Below, piece by piece: positions 37,303 to 45,102 of a stretch of DNA of 64,000 bases (position 1 is the first letter of the stretch; each line of letters opens with the position of its first letter). The notes beneath the pieces were generated by a model. The model worked only from the letters and a program-made list of their open reading frames with translations. It was not told the DNA's origin and ran no database searches. The stretch is from Pseudomonas sp. PDM05. Lineage in GTDB: Bacteria; Pseudomonadota; Gammaproteobacteria; Pseudomonadales; Pseudomonadaceae. Where the stretch lies: positions 558,001 through 622,000 of the forward strand of contig NZ_JACVAC010000001.1 in assembly GCF_014851685.1 (NCBI RefSeq). The letters are read 5' to 3'. The position numbers and the translations under genes are program-made.

Positions 37303-37608
37303 TCAATTCACTCCAGGGTAGGACTCCACATATTGAATGGTGAAGTCCGGATACGAATCGACAATCTGGATCTTGTAATCGGGAAACGAACTCACCGTCT
37401 GCCATTTTCCAACCGAGTCAGGGTAAATACTCACCTGTTGCACTTTGAGGTCAGGGTATTGATTCACGACCTTGACCTTGTAGTCGGGGTAGCTGTCGAC
37501 GAACTGGATCTTGCCGTAAATCTTCGAGACATCCACCGAAGAAGCGGCCGAAACGCACAGAGGGGAAATCAGCAGCAGTGACGCGACAACAGCTTTAAAC
37601 ATGAGCAT
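37303..37608 (-). CDS. Small exported repeat protein, septoil-knot-like (YPD repeats)
   Basis: A signal peptide (about residues 1-22) precedes a mature domain of about 75 residues. That domain is made almost entirely of a 12-residue unit, V-x-x-[YF]-P-D-[YLF]-[KT]-[VI]-x-x-V: VDSYPDYKVKVV, VNQYPDLKVQQV, VSIYPDSVGKWQTV, VSSFPDYKIQIV, VDSYPDFTIQYV and a final VESYPG. From memory this layout, including the central insertion with a Trp, resembles proteins annotated as 7(1) septoil knot domains. Its role is unknown. ATG 37608 and 37602 are both usable. Confidence 0.65.
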   Translation of the reverse strand: MLMFKAVVASLLLISPLCVSAASSVDVSKIYGKIQFVDSYPDYKVKVVNQYPDLKVQQVSIYPDSVGKWQTVSSFPDYKIQIVDSYPDFTIQYVESYPGVN

Positions 37609-37640
37609 TTCATCCTGAAATATGAAGCGTCCACGGACTA

Positions 37641-37874
37641 TCAGCCCTTCAACTCACTGGCCCGGTGGCTTGCCGCGTCATCGTAAGCCACGTACAGCGA
37701 CTCGGCGACCTGGCTTTTGATGGCTTTGGTCGACTCCAGCCCCAACACAAAACCTTCCGCCTTGCCGCCGGCACGGTTGAGTTCTTCGTGGGTCGACGCA
37801 CCGGTGATGGAGTCGAGGAGCTTAGCGGCGTGGGGGCCGACGCCTTTGGGCAGGCTGATCTGATCGATGGACAT
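37641..37874 (-). CDS. Conserved-looking small protein of unknown function
   Basis: The 77-residue protein (MSIDQISLPKGVGPHAAKLLDSI...) has no signal peptide or membrane helix and is predicted largely helical. AAGG lies eight bases before the ATG. It sits 32 nt upstream of the exported YPD-repeat gene on the same strand. I do not recognise the family. Confidence 0.6.
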   Translation of the reverse strand: MSIDQISLPKGVGPHAAKLLDSITGASTHEELNRAGGKAEGFVLGLESTKAIKSQVAESLYVAYDDAASHRASELKG

Positions 37875-38184
37875 GGGCGATACCTTGAAAAAGAGAGGTC
37901 GGTAGCGCGTGGAACAGCTGCCGGGGGCGACATGGTAGACCTATCTGCCCAGCGCTTTGGGAAATATCTCCCCGTCGCGAGCACATCCCCAGCTCTTACC
38001 TACCGACCAGACTTTTCCTAAATGAAGCCAGGAAGCGTCCGACTGTACTTCAAAAAACCAGATCATCAGGGTAACTGCGCGATAAGCGCGCGCTTACTGA
38101 TTGCCCTCGGCTGGGTGACTTACCGCTTGTTGCGCTGTGTCATGCCGTCTAACTGACCTCCTCTTTATAAAAAGGAAAATATAA
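37875..38184. promoter_or_regulatory. Intergenic region ahead of the PAAR effector gene
   Basis: These 310 nt hold no convincing gene. AT content rises near the effector start, with TTTATAAAAAGGAAAATATAA containing the AAGGA ribosome site. A small hairpin GCGC-GATAA-GCGC lies near 38077-38092. I see no recognisable regulator site. Confidence 0.35.
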
Positions 38185-39600
38185 ATGACTGAAGGCTACT
38201 TCATTGGCTTGGGTGACAAAACCACCTGCGGCGGAAAAGTCCTGGACGGTGACCCAAGAGTAAACATATATGGCCTCCTCCATGCCTGTGAGGGGGACCG
38301 AGTGACATGTGGAAAACATCCGGGCATTTATAAAATACTCGGCGGTATTTCACACATGAACAGTCATGGCAGGCTTATGGCCGGCACGTTGGACAGTGTC
38401 AGTAGTTGCCCCTGCCGAGCCAAATTCACTCCTTCAATTTACACCGCCACCTATATCAACAAAGGCTACGAACAGCCTGTATCCAGACGAACCGTTGAAG
38501 CGGCGCCTGTGACTCAGGCCCGCGCCTCGGCCGCACCGAACCAACCGACACACACACCTTCGAGCAATTGGACACCCTCTGTTGTTAACAGCCGACAGGG
38601 TCAGGAACCTGGCTTCTATATCGTGCCCAAAAGCATGAGCCGGGAAGCACTGGAAGCCAGCCTTTTCCCCACGCCCGATCCGGCGGTGATGCGCAAGTTT
38701 CAAGCACTCAACCCGCGCAGAAGCCACGTTAAAGCCAGCTCATTGATCGTACTGAGCGATCCCGACAACAGCGCCTGCACCCGCCAAGAAGCACTGCTGA
38801 TGCAGGCCGCGCAACAGGTCGATTCATCGCTCGATACCCTGACACCGGAAGAGGCCGACTTCCTGCACCGCCACGGCGCCGAAATCGCCAGCTTCATCGG
38901 CCACACTTCAACGTGGCTAGGCGTCAGTTCAGTGGTGATGGAGACCCACCTGACCAACCTGCGCGGCACACTCAACGCCATTGAACGCTTGCATCAGGAA
39001 AGCTATCGCCAGCACGGCCACCTTAGATCACCGCAGTTCCTCACCGAACGCCAGCGCTTGCTCGCCCAGTTGGATGCTCATTTGCTTAACTCCACGCGTG
39101 TGCGAGGCCAGACCACGCTGGGGGATCATCCCAAGTTGAAAACTGCGCTGGGTATTTCCAGTAAGAGCCTGGTGCATCATTGGGACAAGGCAGGCGGGCC
39201 GGGGCAGATTCCGGGGTATTCCGCTCATGTGGATGCGGTTAGCCGGGCGGCCAAGTACATGAAGGCGGGCGGTTACATCGGTATCGGGATTGGTGGCGTG
39301 TCATCCTTGATGGCAATCGAGCAGGTGTGCAGTAAAGATCCCGGTGCGGCCTGCGAGAAGGTCAAGCTTACTGAGGGAGGGAAATTCGCATTCTCTACTG
39401 CCTTCGGTGTTGCAGGTGGCGCTTTAGCAAGTTCTGCCAGCGGTTCGATCTGCCTGGCTATTGGGGTAGCAACAGGAGGTATCGGAGGAATTGCCTGCGT
39501 CGCCGCGATAGTGGGAACTGGCGCCTGGGTGGGAACCACCGTCGGTGGTATGGGCGGCGAATACATAGGTGAAAAAATCTACGAGGCCACACAACCTTGA
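38185..39600 (+). CDS. PAAR-tipped T6SS effector candidate with LysM-like and glycine-zipper C-terminal domains
   Basis: The 471-residue protein begins with a PAAR domain (residues 1-75: GLGDKTTCGGKVL, HACEGDRVTCG, AGTLDSVSSCPC), the spike tip that sharpens VgrG. A Ser/Pro/Ala linker follows, then a LysM-like segment (about 140-195: GFYIVPKSMSREALEASLF ... VKASSLIVLSD) and a helical region. From about residue 356 the C-terminus is highly hydrophobic and Gly-rich (GGYIGIGIGG, GIGGIACVAAIVG, GTTVGGMGGEYIG), a glycine-zipper pattern typical of membrane-inserting toxins. No nuclease or amidase motif is visible, so a pore-forming role is the best inference. The next gene overlaps its stop and encodes a small membrane protein, as expected for immunity. 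Confidence 0.78.
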   Translation: MTEGYFIGLGDKTTCGGKVLDGDPRVNIYGLLHACEGDRVTCGKHPGIYKILGGISHMNSHGRLMAGTLDSVSSCPCRAKFTPSIYTATYINKGYEQPVSRRTVEAAPVTQARASAAPNQPTHTPSSNWTPSVVNSRQGQEPGFYIVPKSMSREALEASLFPTPDPAVMRKFQALNPRRSHVKASSLIVLSDPDNSACTRQEALLMQAAQQVDSSLDTLTPEEADFLHRHGAEIASFIGHTSTWLGVSSVVMETHLTNLRGTLNAIERLHQESYRQHGHLRSPQFLTERQRLLAQLDAHLLNSTRVRGQTTLGDHPKLKTALGISSKSLVHHWDKAGGPGQIPGYSAHVDAVSRAAKYMKAGGYIGIGIGGVSSLMAIEQVCSKDPGAACEKVKLTEGGKFAFSTAFGVAGGALASSASGSICLAIGVATGGIGGIACVAAIVGTGAWVGTTVGGMGGEYIGEKIYEATQP

Positions 39601-39983
39601 GTATCGACACGTGGAACCCTTGGGTTGCGATTCTTTTTATCGGCGCGCCGGGTCTGCTCGCAATCGCGAGTATTGCGCACAGTCTTTACCTAAGCCGAGT
39701 CCACTTGGAGGCCATCAAGAAAGCCTTAAAAAACAGCCGTTACATTTACATCTGGGGAACGAGCTTGGGAAAAAGGGGGCTGATCTGGTCACTCTTGGAA
39801 ATATCAAAAATCGCCGGGATGATCGTGTGGCCAAGAGCGTCTCTTATCATCGGTGAACTGGACCCAGTCGATTTCAAAAACTTTCCACCTTATCTGAAAA
39901 GATATCTGCTCATGAACTTGACGATGATGGGCATCTCATTCACTTGGATGGTGGTTGTGGCCGTATTGGTGAAGTTGAGGTAA
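39597..39983 (+). CDS. Small membrane protein, probable immunity partner of the PAAR effector
   Basis: The 128-residue protein starts at a TTG that overlaps the effector stop codon (TTGA). Two membrane helices are clear: residues about 7-30 (WVAILFIGAPGLLAIASIA) and about 105-126 (MNLTMMGISFTWMVVVAVLV). A basic amphipathic middle separates them. There is no family I recognise. Overlap with, and position after, a putative pore-forming effector make immunity the simplest role. That is inference from gene order. Confidence 0.7.
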   Translation: MSIDTWNPWVAILFIGAPGLLAIASIAHSLYLSRVHLEAIKKALKNSRYIYIWGTSLGKRGLIWSLLEISKIAGMIVWPRASLIIGELDPVDFKNFPPYLKRYLLMNLTMMGISFTWMVVVAVLVKLR

Positions 39984-40216
39984 TCCAGGCGGGGCCTCGC
40001 GCGAGGCCCGCCAACAATTGCGGCATGGCCCTGCCACTTGTTGGCGTCAAGCAATAGCCTCGACCAACGCGTAAAAGGGCACGCCCTTGTCGAGTGTGTC
40101 GAGCGCTCCCTGGAAGCGATGCGGGCGTATATCGGTTCAGTTGGAGTGAGACACGGCTGAGTCCCGCCAACCCGTGAACAGGCAGCCCCAAGGTCCAACT
40201 ACTGCAAGGATTGCGC
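39984..40216. other. Intergenic stretch with strong hairpin and a possible coding scrap
   Basis: A 25-nt GC-rich near-perfect hairpin (39988-40012, GGCGGG...CCGCC) follows the immunity gene without a T-run. On the minus strand, about 40047-40134 reads GALDTLDKGVPFYALVEAIA then stop, bounded upstream by a stop after 28 codons. It looks like a leftover gene end but matches nothing I know. Confidence 0.35.
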
Positions 40217-40960
40217 GTGAACTTCTTCAAAAAACTGCGGGATGTATTCAACCCGCGCCCGGCACCCACCTCTAACGTCACTCCCTCTACTGCGCAGCAG
40301 CGTCCGGGCATTGGCGATTATCAAAGCGTGTACGCCTTACAAAGCGACGCGGCCCCTGGCTGGGACACCATAGACCGCGCCCTGGCGCCGCTATACGGCG
40401 AAACCGAGCCCTGGCACTGGGGCACGGCAATAAAACACGCTATGGGCGGCCCCGACCCCATCGACGGCATCAGCGCCTACTCGAGCAATGCCGCAGGTGT
40501 CACACACTTCCACTTCTGCACCTACGGCTTCACGTCCCACTACTACGACGAAGAAGCCCTCGGTAACGCGTTCAGCGGCTATGGCTTCGAGCTGACCTTT
40601 CGCCTGTAAAGCAACGGCGAACAACGCGACGCATTGATCTGGGTCTGCAACCTGCTGCAAAACCTCGGGCGTTATATATTTGGCTCCGGCAATGGCTTCA
40701 AAGCCAACTAATGGATCCCCGCCAACGGTCCCATCAACGTCGGCTACCCCATCGATATTGTCGCCCTGGCCTTTGTCGCCGACCCACAATTACCAGCCAC
40801 CGACAGCCCGCACGGCCGGGTCGAATTTCTCCAACGGGTCGGCCTGACCAGCAGTGAAATGGACGACATCGAAGCCAAGCGACGCACCTGCGAAGAAGTC
40901 GTCAACGCACTGCGGCAGAACAACCCGCTGCTGATCACTGATCTGGATCGACATGATTGA
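40217..40960 (+). pseudogene. SUFU-like (suppressor of fused) domain gene broken by two in-frame stop codons
   Basis: The frame starts at GTG 40217 behind AAGGA. It encodes a SUFU-type domain: GWDTIDRALAPLYGETEPWHWG, YSSNAAGVTHFHFCTYGF and GFELTFRL. A TAA at 40607-40609 interrupts it, but the same frame continues with good coding sense: SNGEQRDALIWVCNLLQNLGRYIFGSGNGFKAN, a second TAA, then WIPANGPINVGYPIDIVALAFVADPQL through to a natural stop at 40958-40960. No frameshift is needed, only two point stops. SUFU proteins are a known immunity family in bacterial polymorphic toxin systems. A decayed immunity gene beside an effector pair fits that. Confidence 0.78.
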
Positions 40961-41249
40961 GATCTTTGGCAAATTGGGGCGGGTTTATTGCGCCACGTGC
41001 GCTGCAGGCTGATGAATGGCGGGCGGGATTCAATTTCAGAAAGTGGCTACAAAAGGGCTGGCCGGAACCTACAGCGATGGCCTAAAAACTCGGCCGTTGC
41101 GCCAATCAACTGTGCAGTTCAACCCAAGATAAATCCCAAAGCCATCCGGCACCTTGCTCCGTTGCCTACGCCTGCGTCAGAATCCGCCGGCTTGTGCGCT
41201 GGGGTGGCGAAATCTAAGGTTGCGCGGTCGCTGAACTTCTCGGTGATCG
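40961..41249. other. Unassigned stretch with a probable C-terminal gene remnant
   Basis: On the plus strand, about 40980-41085 reads RALQADEWRAGFNFRKWLQK then GWPEPTAMA and stop. It has natural-looking composition but no start. It may be the tail of another decayed gene. The remainder up to the DUF6124 leader shows nothing I can name. Confidence 0.35.
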
Positions 41250-41454
41250 GGTTTAGTAGCCTGATGGTTTATCCAAACAATGTGCACAAGCTTCATCAAT
41301 CAGACGCTACCGTCTGCATTTGATGGCGGCTGTGCGCAGGGCGCCCTCGGGCGCGCCGGCTTTCGTTTGGATTCCCCGGTCTACTAACCTGCGTACAGCT
41401 GCCACCCTTTTGTTTAGTAGCTGAAGGATGGTTGCCCTAAACAGGAATGCAAAC
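41250..41454 (+). ncRNA. Structured 5' leader of the DUF6124 gene
   Basis: A 15-nt arm GGCGGCTGTGCGCAG (41325-41339) pairs with CTGCGTACAGCTGCC (41389-41403) over its full length, using two G-U pairs. It encloses the hairpin GCGCCC-TC-GGGCGC (41341-41354). GTTTAGTAGC occurs twice (41251-41260 and 41412-41421). Either copy can pair seven bases with CTACTAA (41381-41387) or fold locally with a following AAAC or CTAAAC. The last of these lies just before the ribosome site AGGA. The layout looks like a cis-acting RNA. From memory, similar leaders precede other DUF6124 genes in Pseudomonas. Confidence 0.6.
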
Positions 41455-41694
41455 ATGCTTAAAGGCTCGTCAGATCAGACTGCTCTCTTCTACGTTGCGC
41501 CAAGCGCCAGCAACGAAGCCCTCATTACCAACAGCTATGAAACCTTCACCTCGGTCAGCACCCTGCTGCTCGACCTTTCCGAAGAGTTGAACGGCAAGCA
41601 GCGCGACATTGCGCTGGCCATTCATCAGCTGAGTGAATTGGGCGTGCTACTCACCGCCAAGCTTTTGGACCGCGAGACGCCTTGTTCCGGATGA
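41455..41694 (+). CDS. DUF6124 (formerly DUF3077) family protein, short form
   Basis: The 79-residue protein contains the family core LFYVAPSASNEALITNSYETFTSVSTLLLDLSEELNGKQRDIALAIHQLSELGVLLTAKLLD. The N-terminal extension of about 40 residues found in many members is missing. The start is ATG 41455 (MLKGSSDQTALF) with AGGA nine bases upstream. A start 27 nt earlier would overlap the leader structure. The function is unknown. These genes occur in many copies in Pseudomonas genomes. Confidence 0.75.
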   Translation: MLKGSSDQTALFYVAPSASNEALITNSYETFTSVSTLLLDLSEELNGKQRDIALAIHQLSELGVLLTAKLLDRETPCSG

Positions 41695-41745
41695 GCATTT
41701 GCCATTCGGGGTGCTAATTCGACTGGAAGCGGAATTGGAGGGTTG

Positions 41746-41796
41746 AAAAAGGGACGGGTTGTTTTTCAGGACATTAATTAATTCCGTGCCCTTTTT
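41746..41796 (+). terminator. Probable terminator after the DUF6124 gene
   Basis: AAAAAGGG-A-CGG pairs with CCG-TG-CCCTTTTT across a 26-nt loop containing AATTAATTAATT. The T-run is CCTTTTTCC. It can work in both directions. Confidence 0.55.
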
Positions 41797-41811
41797 CCAG
41801 ATTGGGGAAGA

Positions 41812-43444
41812 CTGCTTTCGGCCGATTCTGTTGAAAAAGTCGGATTTTCAGATCGCCTGAACTCAGGCACGACCACTACCAGAGAACCGACTCACCACAT
41901 TGAGTGGTTTCTCGGCTCTTCGTTGAGCTTCGCAGCTCGGTTATTGGGTTAGTTTGAGGTTTTTTGCTTCGTGCAGGCGCACCTATCCCGTAGAAGGTGG
42001 CCCTTGAGATGCAAGTTTGGCCAGACGTCGCAGGTTCTGCACCGCGGCCGCCAGCGTGAACTCATCGGTCGCGCCACTCATGCCACGTAGTCGCAAGCGA
42101 TCCAGTTTCAGGATGCGCTTGAGGTGGGCAAACAACATTTCGACCTTCTTACGTTCGTGGCGAGAGCGCACGTACGCAGGTGTCGTTGCGATTCGCCGAG
42201 CCACATCGCGCGCGGCTTCATGGACGCTGCGGGCGATCTTGCGGAACGCAGTGTTCGGGCAGCACTTGGCTTTCATCGGACAGGCAACGCAGTCGGTCTG
42301 CCTGGATCGGAAGATAATGGTGTTGGCTTTGGTGACGTGCGAACGCTCGTTCTTGAAGGCCCGCCATTCGCTACGTAATGCATTGCCAGCCGGGCAGCAG
42401 TATTCCTCAGCCTCTTCATTCCAGTGGAAATCGTTGCTCGAAAAACTGTCGTTCTTGCGTTCGGTTTTGTCCCACACCGGCACATGTGGCTCGATGTCCT
42501 TTTCCTCCAACATCCAGGCCAGCATCGGCGCGGTACCGTAAGCGGTGTCGCCAATCAAGCGTTCCGGCTTGATGTCGAACTGCGCTTCGACCCGATCGAT
42601 CATCGTCTTGGTGCTCTCGACTTCTGCGGTTCGATGAGCCGGTGTGGGTTCCACATCCATGATCACGCCGTGCTCGGTATCGATCAGATAATTCGTGGAG
42701 TAAGCGTAGAACGCTGGGCCACCTGGAGCTGCGGTCCAGCGGGCTTGAGGATCAGTCAGCGATAGGCGCTTGGGTAGTGTTTCGGCCAGAGCTTCTTCAT
42801 CGAGGGCTTCAAGGTACTCGCGCACAGCGCGGGTGCTCAGGGCTGGATCGCTCCAGTTGACCTGTTCATCACCCGGTACACCGCGCTGCCGACTCGCATC
42901 CGCTTTGATGATGCTGGCGTCCACGGCAAAGCCTTCGCCCTTGACCAGGCCGGCGTCCATGCAACGACGCAGCACTTCATTGAACAGCCAGCGAAACAGA
43001 TCGCTGTCCCGAAAACGGCCGTGTCTATTTTTAGAAAAGGTCGAGTGATTGGGGACTTCATCTTCAAGACTTAACCGGCAGAACCAGCGATACGCCAGGT
43101 TCAAATGGGCCTCTTCGCACAGCCGCCGCTCGGAGCGAATACCGTAGCAATAGCCCACGATCAGCATGCGGATCATCAACTCTGGGTCAATCGAAGGACG
43201 CCCAATTGGGCTGTAAAAATCGGCGAGGTAATGGCGCAAGTCGCTTAGATCGAGACACCGATCAATGCTACGCAGAAGGTGATTGGCGGGGATGTGATCT
43301 TCAAGGTTGAACGAGTAAAACAGTCGCTCCTGCCCACTCGATAACTGTCCCATCATACTGCGTGCTTCCCTGCTGGCCGATGCGCGGATTTTGCCGCAGG
43401 CCAGACAGGGGAGCTACTTTTTCAACAGAATCGGCCAAAAGCAG
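41812..43444. mobile_element. IS1182-family insertion sequence
   Basis: This intact-looking element has terminal inverted repeats of 29 bp (41812-41840 and 43416-43444: CTGCTTT-[C/T]-GGCCGATTCTG then TTGAAAAAGT, one mismatch). A single transposase gene is on the minus strand. I cannot identify a target duplication with confidence. Bases beyond the repeats (AAGA and CCAA) do not match. It separates the DUF6124 gene from the orphan gene at 43.5 kb. Confidence 0.85.
41983..43356 (-). CDS. IS1182-family DDE transposase
   Basis: The 457-residue transposase has an N-terminal DUF772 domain (GRPSIDPELMIRMLIVGYCYGIRSERRLCEE) and a DDE core. The first Asp is in GFAVDASIIKADASRQ, the second in LIGDTAYGTAPML, and the Glu in RKKVEMLFAHLKRILKL. 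A Cys cluster TDCVACPMKAKCCPN sits before the last block, as is usual in this group. The frame is uninterrupted, so the element may be active. Confidence 0.92.
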   Translation of the reverse strand: MMGQLSSGQERLFYSFNLEDHIPANHLLRSIDRCLDLSDLRHYLADFYSPIGRPSIDPELMIRMLIVGYCYGIRSERRLCEEAHLNLAYRWFCRLSLEDEVPNHSTFSKNRHGRFRDSDLFRWLFNEVLRRCMDAGLVKGEGFAVDASIIKADASRQRGVPGDEQVNWSDPALSTRAVREYLEALDEEALAETLPKRLSLTDPQARWTAAPGGPAFYAYSTNYLIDTEHGVIMDVEPTPAHRTAEVESTKTMIDRVEAQFDIKPERLIGDTAYGTAPMLAWMLEEKDIEPHVPVWDKTERKNDSFSSNDFHWNEEAEEYCCPAGNALRSEWRAFKNERSHVTKANTIIFRSRQTDCVACPMKAKCCPNTAFRKIARSVHEAARDVARRIATTPAYVRSRHERKKVEMLFAHLKRILKLDRLRLRGMSGATDEFTLAAAVQNLRRLAKLASQGPPSTG

Positions 43445-43496
43445 CCAATCGCAAACAGCACTAACCGCCCCAAACCATCACCTACCCACCCGCAAG

Positions 43497-44225
43497 TCAG
43501 ACCATCACGGAGAACCGCTGCGCTGTTCGCCGCTCAAGCATCACGTGTTCCGTCTCGCGCGTGGCCCGTTCGCCTTTATTGGACAACTGAGTGAAAAAAG
43601 TCGCGTCTTTGAACTCTGCGGGAACCATGGTGCGCGTGTCTTTCAGCAAGGGCGCCAGATCAATAGTGCTGGCGAAGTTTTCCTTCGTCAGGCTGTAGTA
43701 ACCCATATAGCTGCCCGACCACGGTGAATCGGCGTCAACCAGATCGATGGACGCATCCCGATAAGAAACGGCGGCGGCTTTGAGGCCAAGGGATTTGTTC
43801 AGCAGATCCGTGAGCCGCTGGGTGTCCGAGCGGCTGAGCTGCGCGGCGGTATCGAGTACCTTGAGATTGCCGTCGGCCTCAACAGTGAAACCATATTTTT
43901 TGCTGGCCAGGTCGGGAGCACTGTTCGACAGCGTTGCCTGGAATGCCTGGAAAGAGGCCTTCAGCGCTCCATGCGCCGCAGCGGCAATCTGAGCGAATCG
44001 AGGGAACTCCGGGGATTGGGAGCGGCCGATCCACGTGTCGACGACCTCGAGTTGTTTCACCGTGGTGCTGGTGTCTTCATTGGGATGGTAGATGACTGCG
44101 GGCGAGGCATTTGCCAGGGTGTCCTGGTTGGCATCTGTCAGCGGCTGGGGCTCGAGCTTCTGTTCAGAAGGCGTAAGCTGGGTGTTTGCTGGCGGGATGA
44201 AGGTCGAGCTGACGGAAAGTACCAT
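43497..44225 (-). CDS. Orphan protein of unknown function
   Basis: I do not recognise this 242-residue protein. The first 20 residues are Ser/Thr/Pro-rich and lack acidic residues (MVLSVSSTFIPPANTQLTPS), and a disordered 60-residue N-terminal part follows. The rest is mixed alpha/beta, with an Ala-rich helix (FAQIAAAAHGALKASFQAFQ) and GYYSLTKENFASTIDLAPLLKD. There is no hydrophobic signal. ATG 44225 is chosen. A TTG three codons earlier is possible. It lies 52 nt outside the IS end, so insertion did not disrupt it. The N-terminus is reminiscent of type III cargo, but no complete hrp box is present. Confidence 0.65.
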   Translation of the reverse strand: MVLSVSSTFIPPANTQLTPSEQKLEPQPLTDANQDTLANASPAVIYHPNEDTSTTVKQLEVVDTWIGRSQSPEFPRFAQIAAAAHGALKASFQAFQATLSNSAPDLASKKYGFTVEADGNLKVLDTAAQLSRSDTQRLTDLLNKSLGLKAAAVSYRDASIDLVDADSPWSGSYMGYYSLTKENFASTIDLAPLLKDTRTMVPAEFKDATFFTQLSNKGERATRETEHVMLERRTAQRFSVMV

Positions 44226-44525
44226 TTCAATCAATCCATGATCGGTGGGTTCCTACAGGTTATCGACGGGGGTCGATTGAGCTTTAGGTTTGTCGAATGC
44301 CTATACCTAGCTGGCCTGCCCTATTTAGCACGCTGATAATGGTGGTATGGATACTGTTGGCGCGCCCTCAAATCCCAAGTTACCTTTTTTTGCAAAGCAG
44401 CAACCGGCCATCGACGGACGCCTTTTCGCCGAAAGCCCGCGCTCGCCAAAAGCCGCAATTGGCCAATGGCGAACATCCCAACGCTTGTGTAAGGTCTGCT
44501 CCACATTCGGAGACCGAGGCGCCTA
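44226..44525. other. Intergenic region between two divergent orphan genes
   Basis: The 300 nt hold no credible gene. I see no operator palindrome. Lower GC than the window average and a run of seven T (about 44387-44393) are the only visible traits. Confidence 0.3.
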
Positions 44526-45053
44526 ATGGATAGTCGCTATTCCTATTCGCTTACAAGAGCAGCCCAAGACCTGCAAAATGCGCGTTTGCTGGTGGGTAAG
44601 CGACTGAGCGTGCTGATGCATGACCAATATTATTTCAATGGAGAGAAAGACCTGGGAGATATAGGTTCTATCGAATGGCGTTTCGGCGAGCAAGAGACGA
44701 TGTCCATGTACCTCTTGAGTGATGGTGTGAGCGTAGGGGCTGACGTATTTCCCCTCAACACGCCCGACGCCTTCGAGATCGAGTCTGGCGTCATATGCTC
44801 TTGGAAGAGGGAAAACCTCCTGACAGTCTTATCTGCGCCCTACCTCGCAGGCCAGAAAATTTGCGAGGTTGAGGGCATTCTCGACGCGTTCAATGGCCGG
44901 GAGGCCCGGCTGGTGGGATTTAGAATCGAGTTTGAGTCCGGGGACTTTCTGGTTTTTCTTAACCAAGGTGACGATGCGGTCATGTTGATCAATACGCCCC
45001 CTCCTGCAATCGCCGAAATCGAAACCAGCTTCGTTACCTTCATACAACAATGA
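44526..45053 (+). CDS. Hypothetical cytosolic protein
   Basis: The 175-residue protein is acidic and aromatic-rich, with no signal or membrane helix. Its beta-rich pattern (SIEWRFGEQETMSMYLLSDG, VGFRIEFESGDFLVFLNQGDD) is like many small immunity or effector-partner proteins, but I cannot place it in a family. GAGG lies eight nt before the ATG. GC content is lower than in the core genes nearby, consistent with accessory DNA. Confidence 0.6.
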   Translation: MDSRYSYSLTRAAQDLQNARLLVGKRLSVLMHDQYYFNGEKDLGDIGSIEWRFGEQETMSMYLLSDGVSVGADVFPLNTPDAFEIESGVICSWKRENLLTVLSAPYLAGQKICEVEGILDAFNGREARLVGFRIEFESGDFLVFLNQGDDAVMLINTPPPAIAEIETSFVTFIQQ

Positions 45054-45102
45054 CCACCATGGATTGATCGCGGCCGCACCTCCCTTCCCCCTAAACGCGC
45101 CC

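Noticed and set aside
44230..44262. CCACCGA on the minus strand upstream of the orphan gene, resembling the -10 part of a hrp box
   Set aside because: No GGAACC occurs 15 or 16 nt further upstream. The expected position reads CCGTCG or CCCGTC, so only half the promoter is present.
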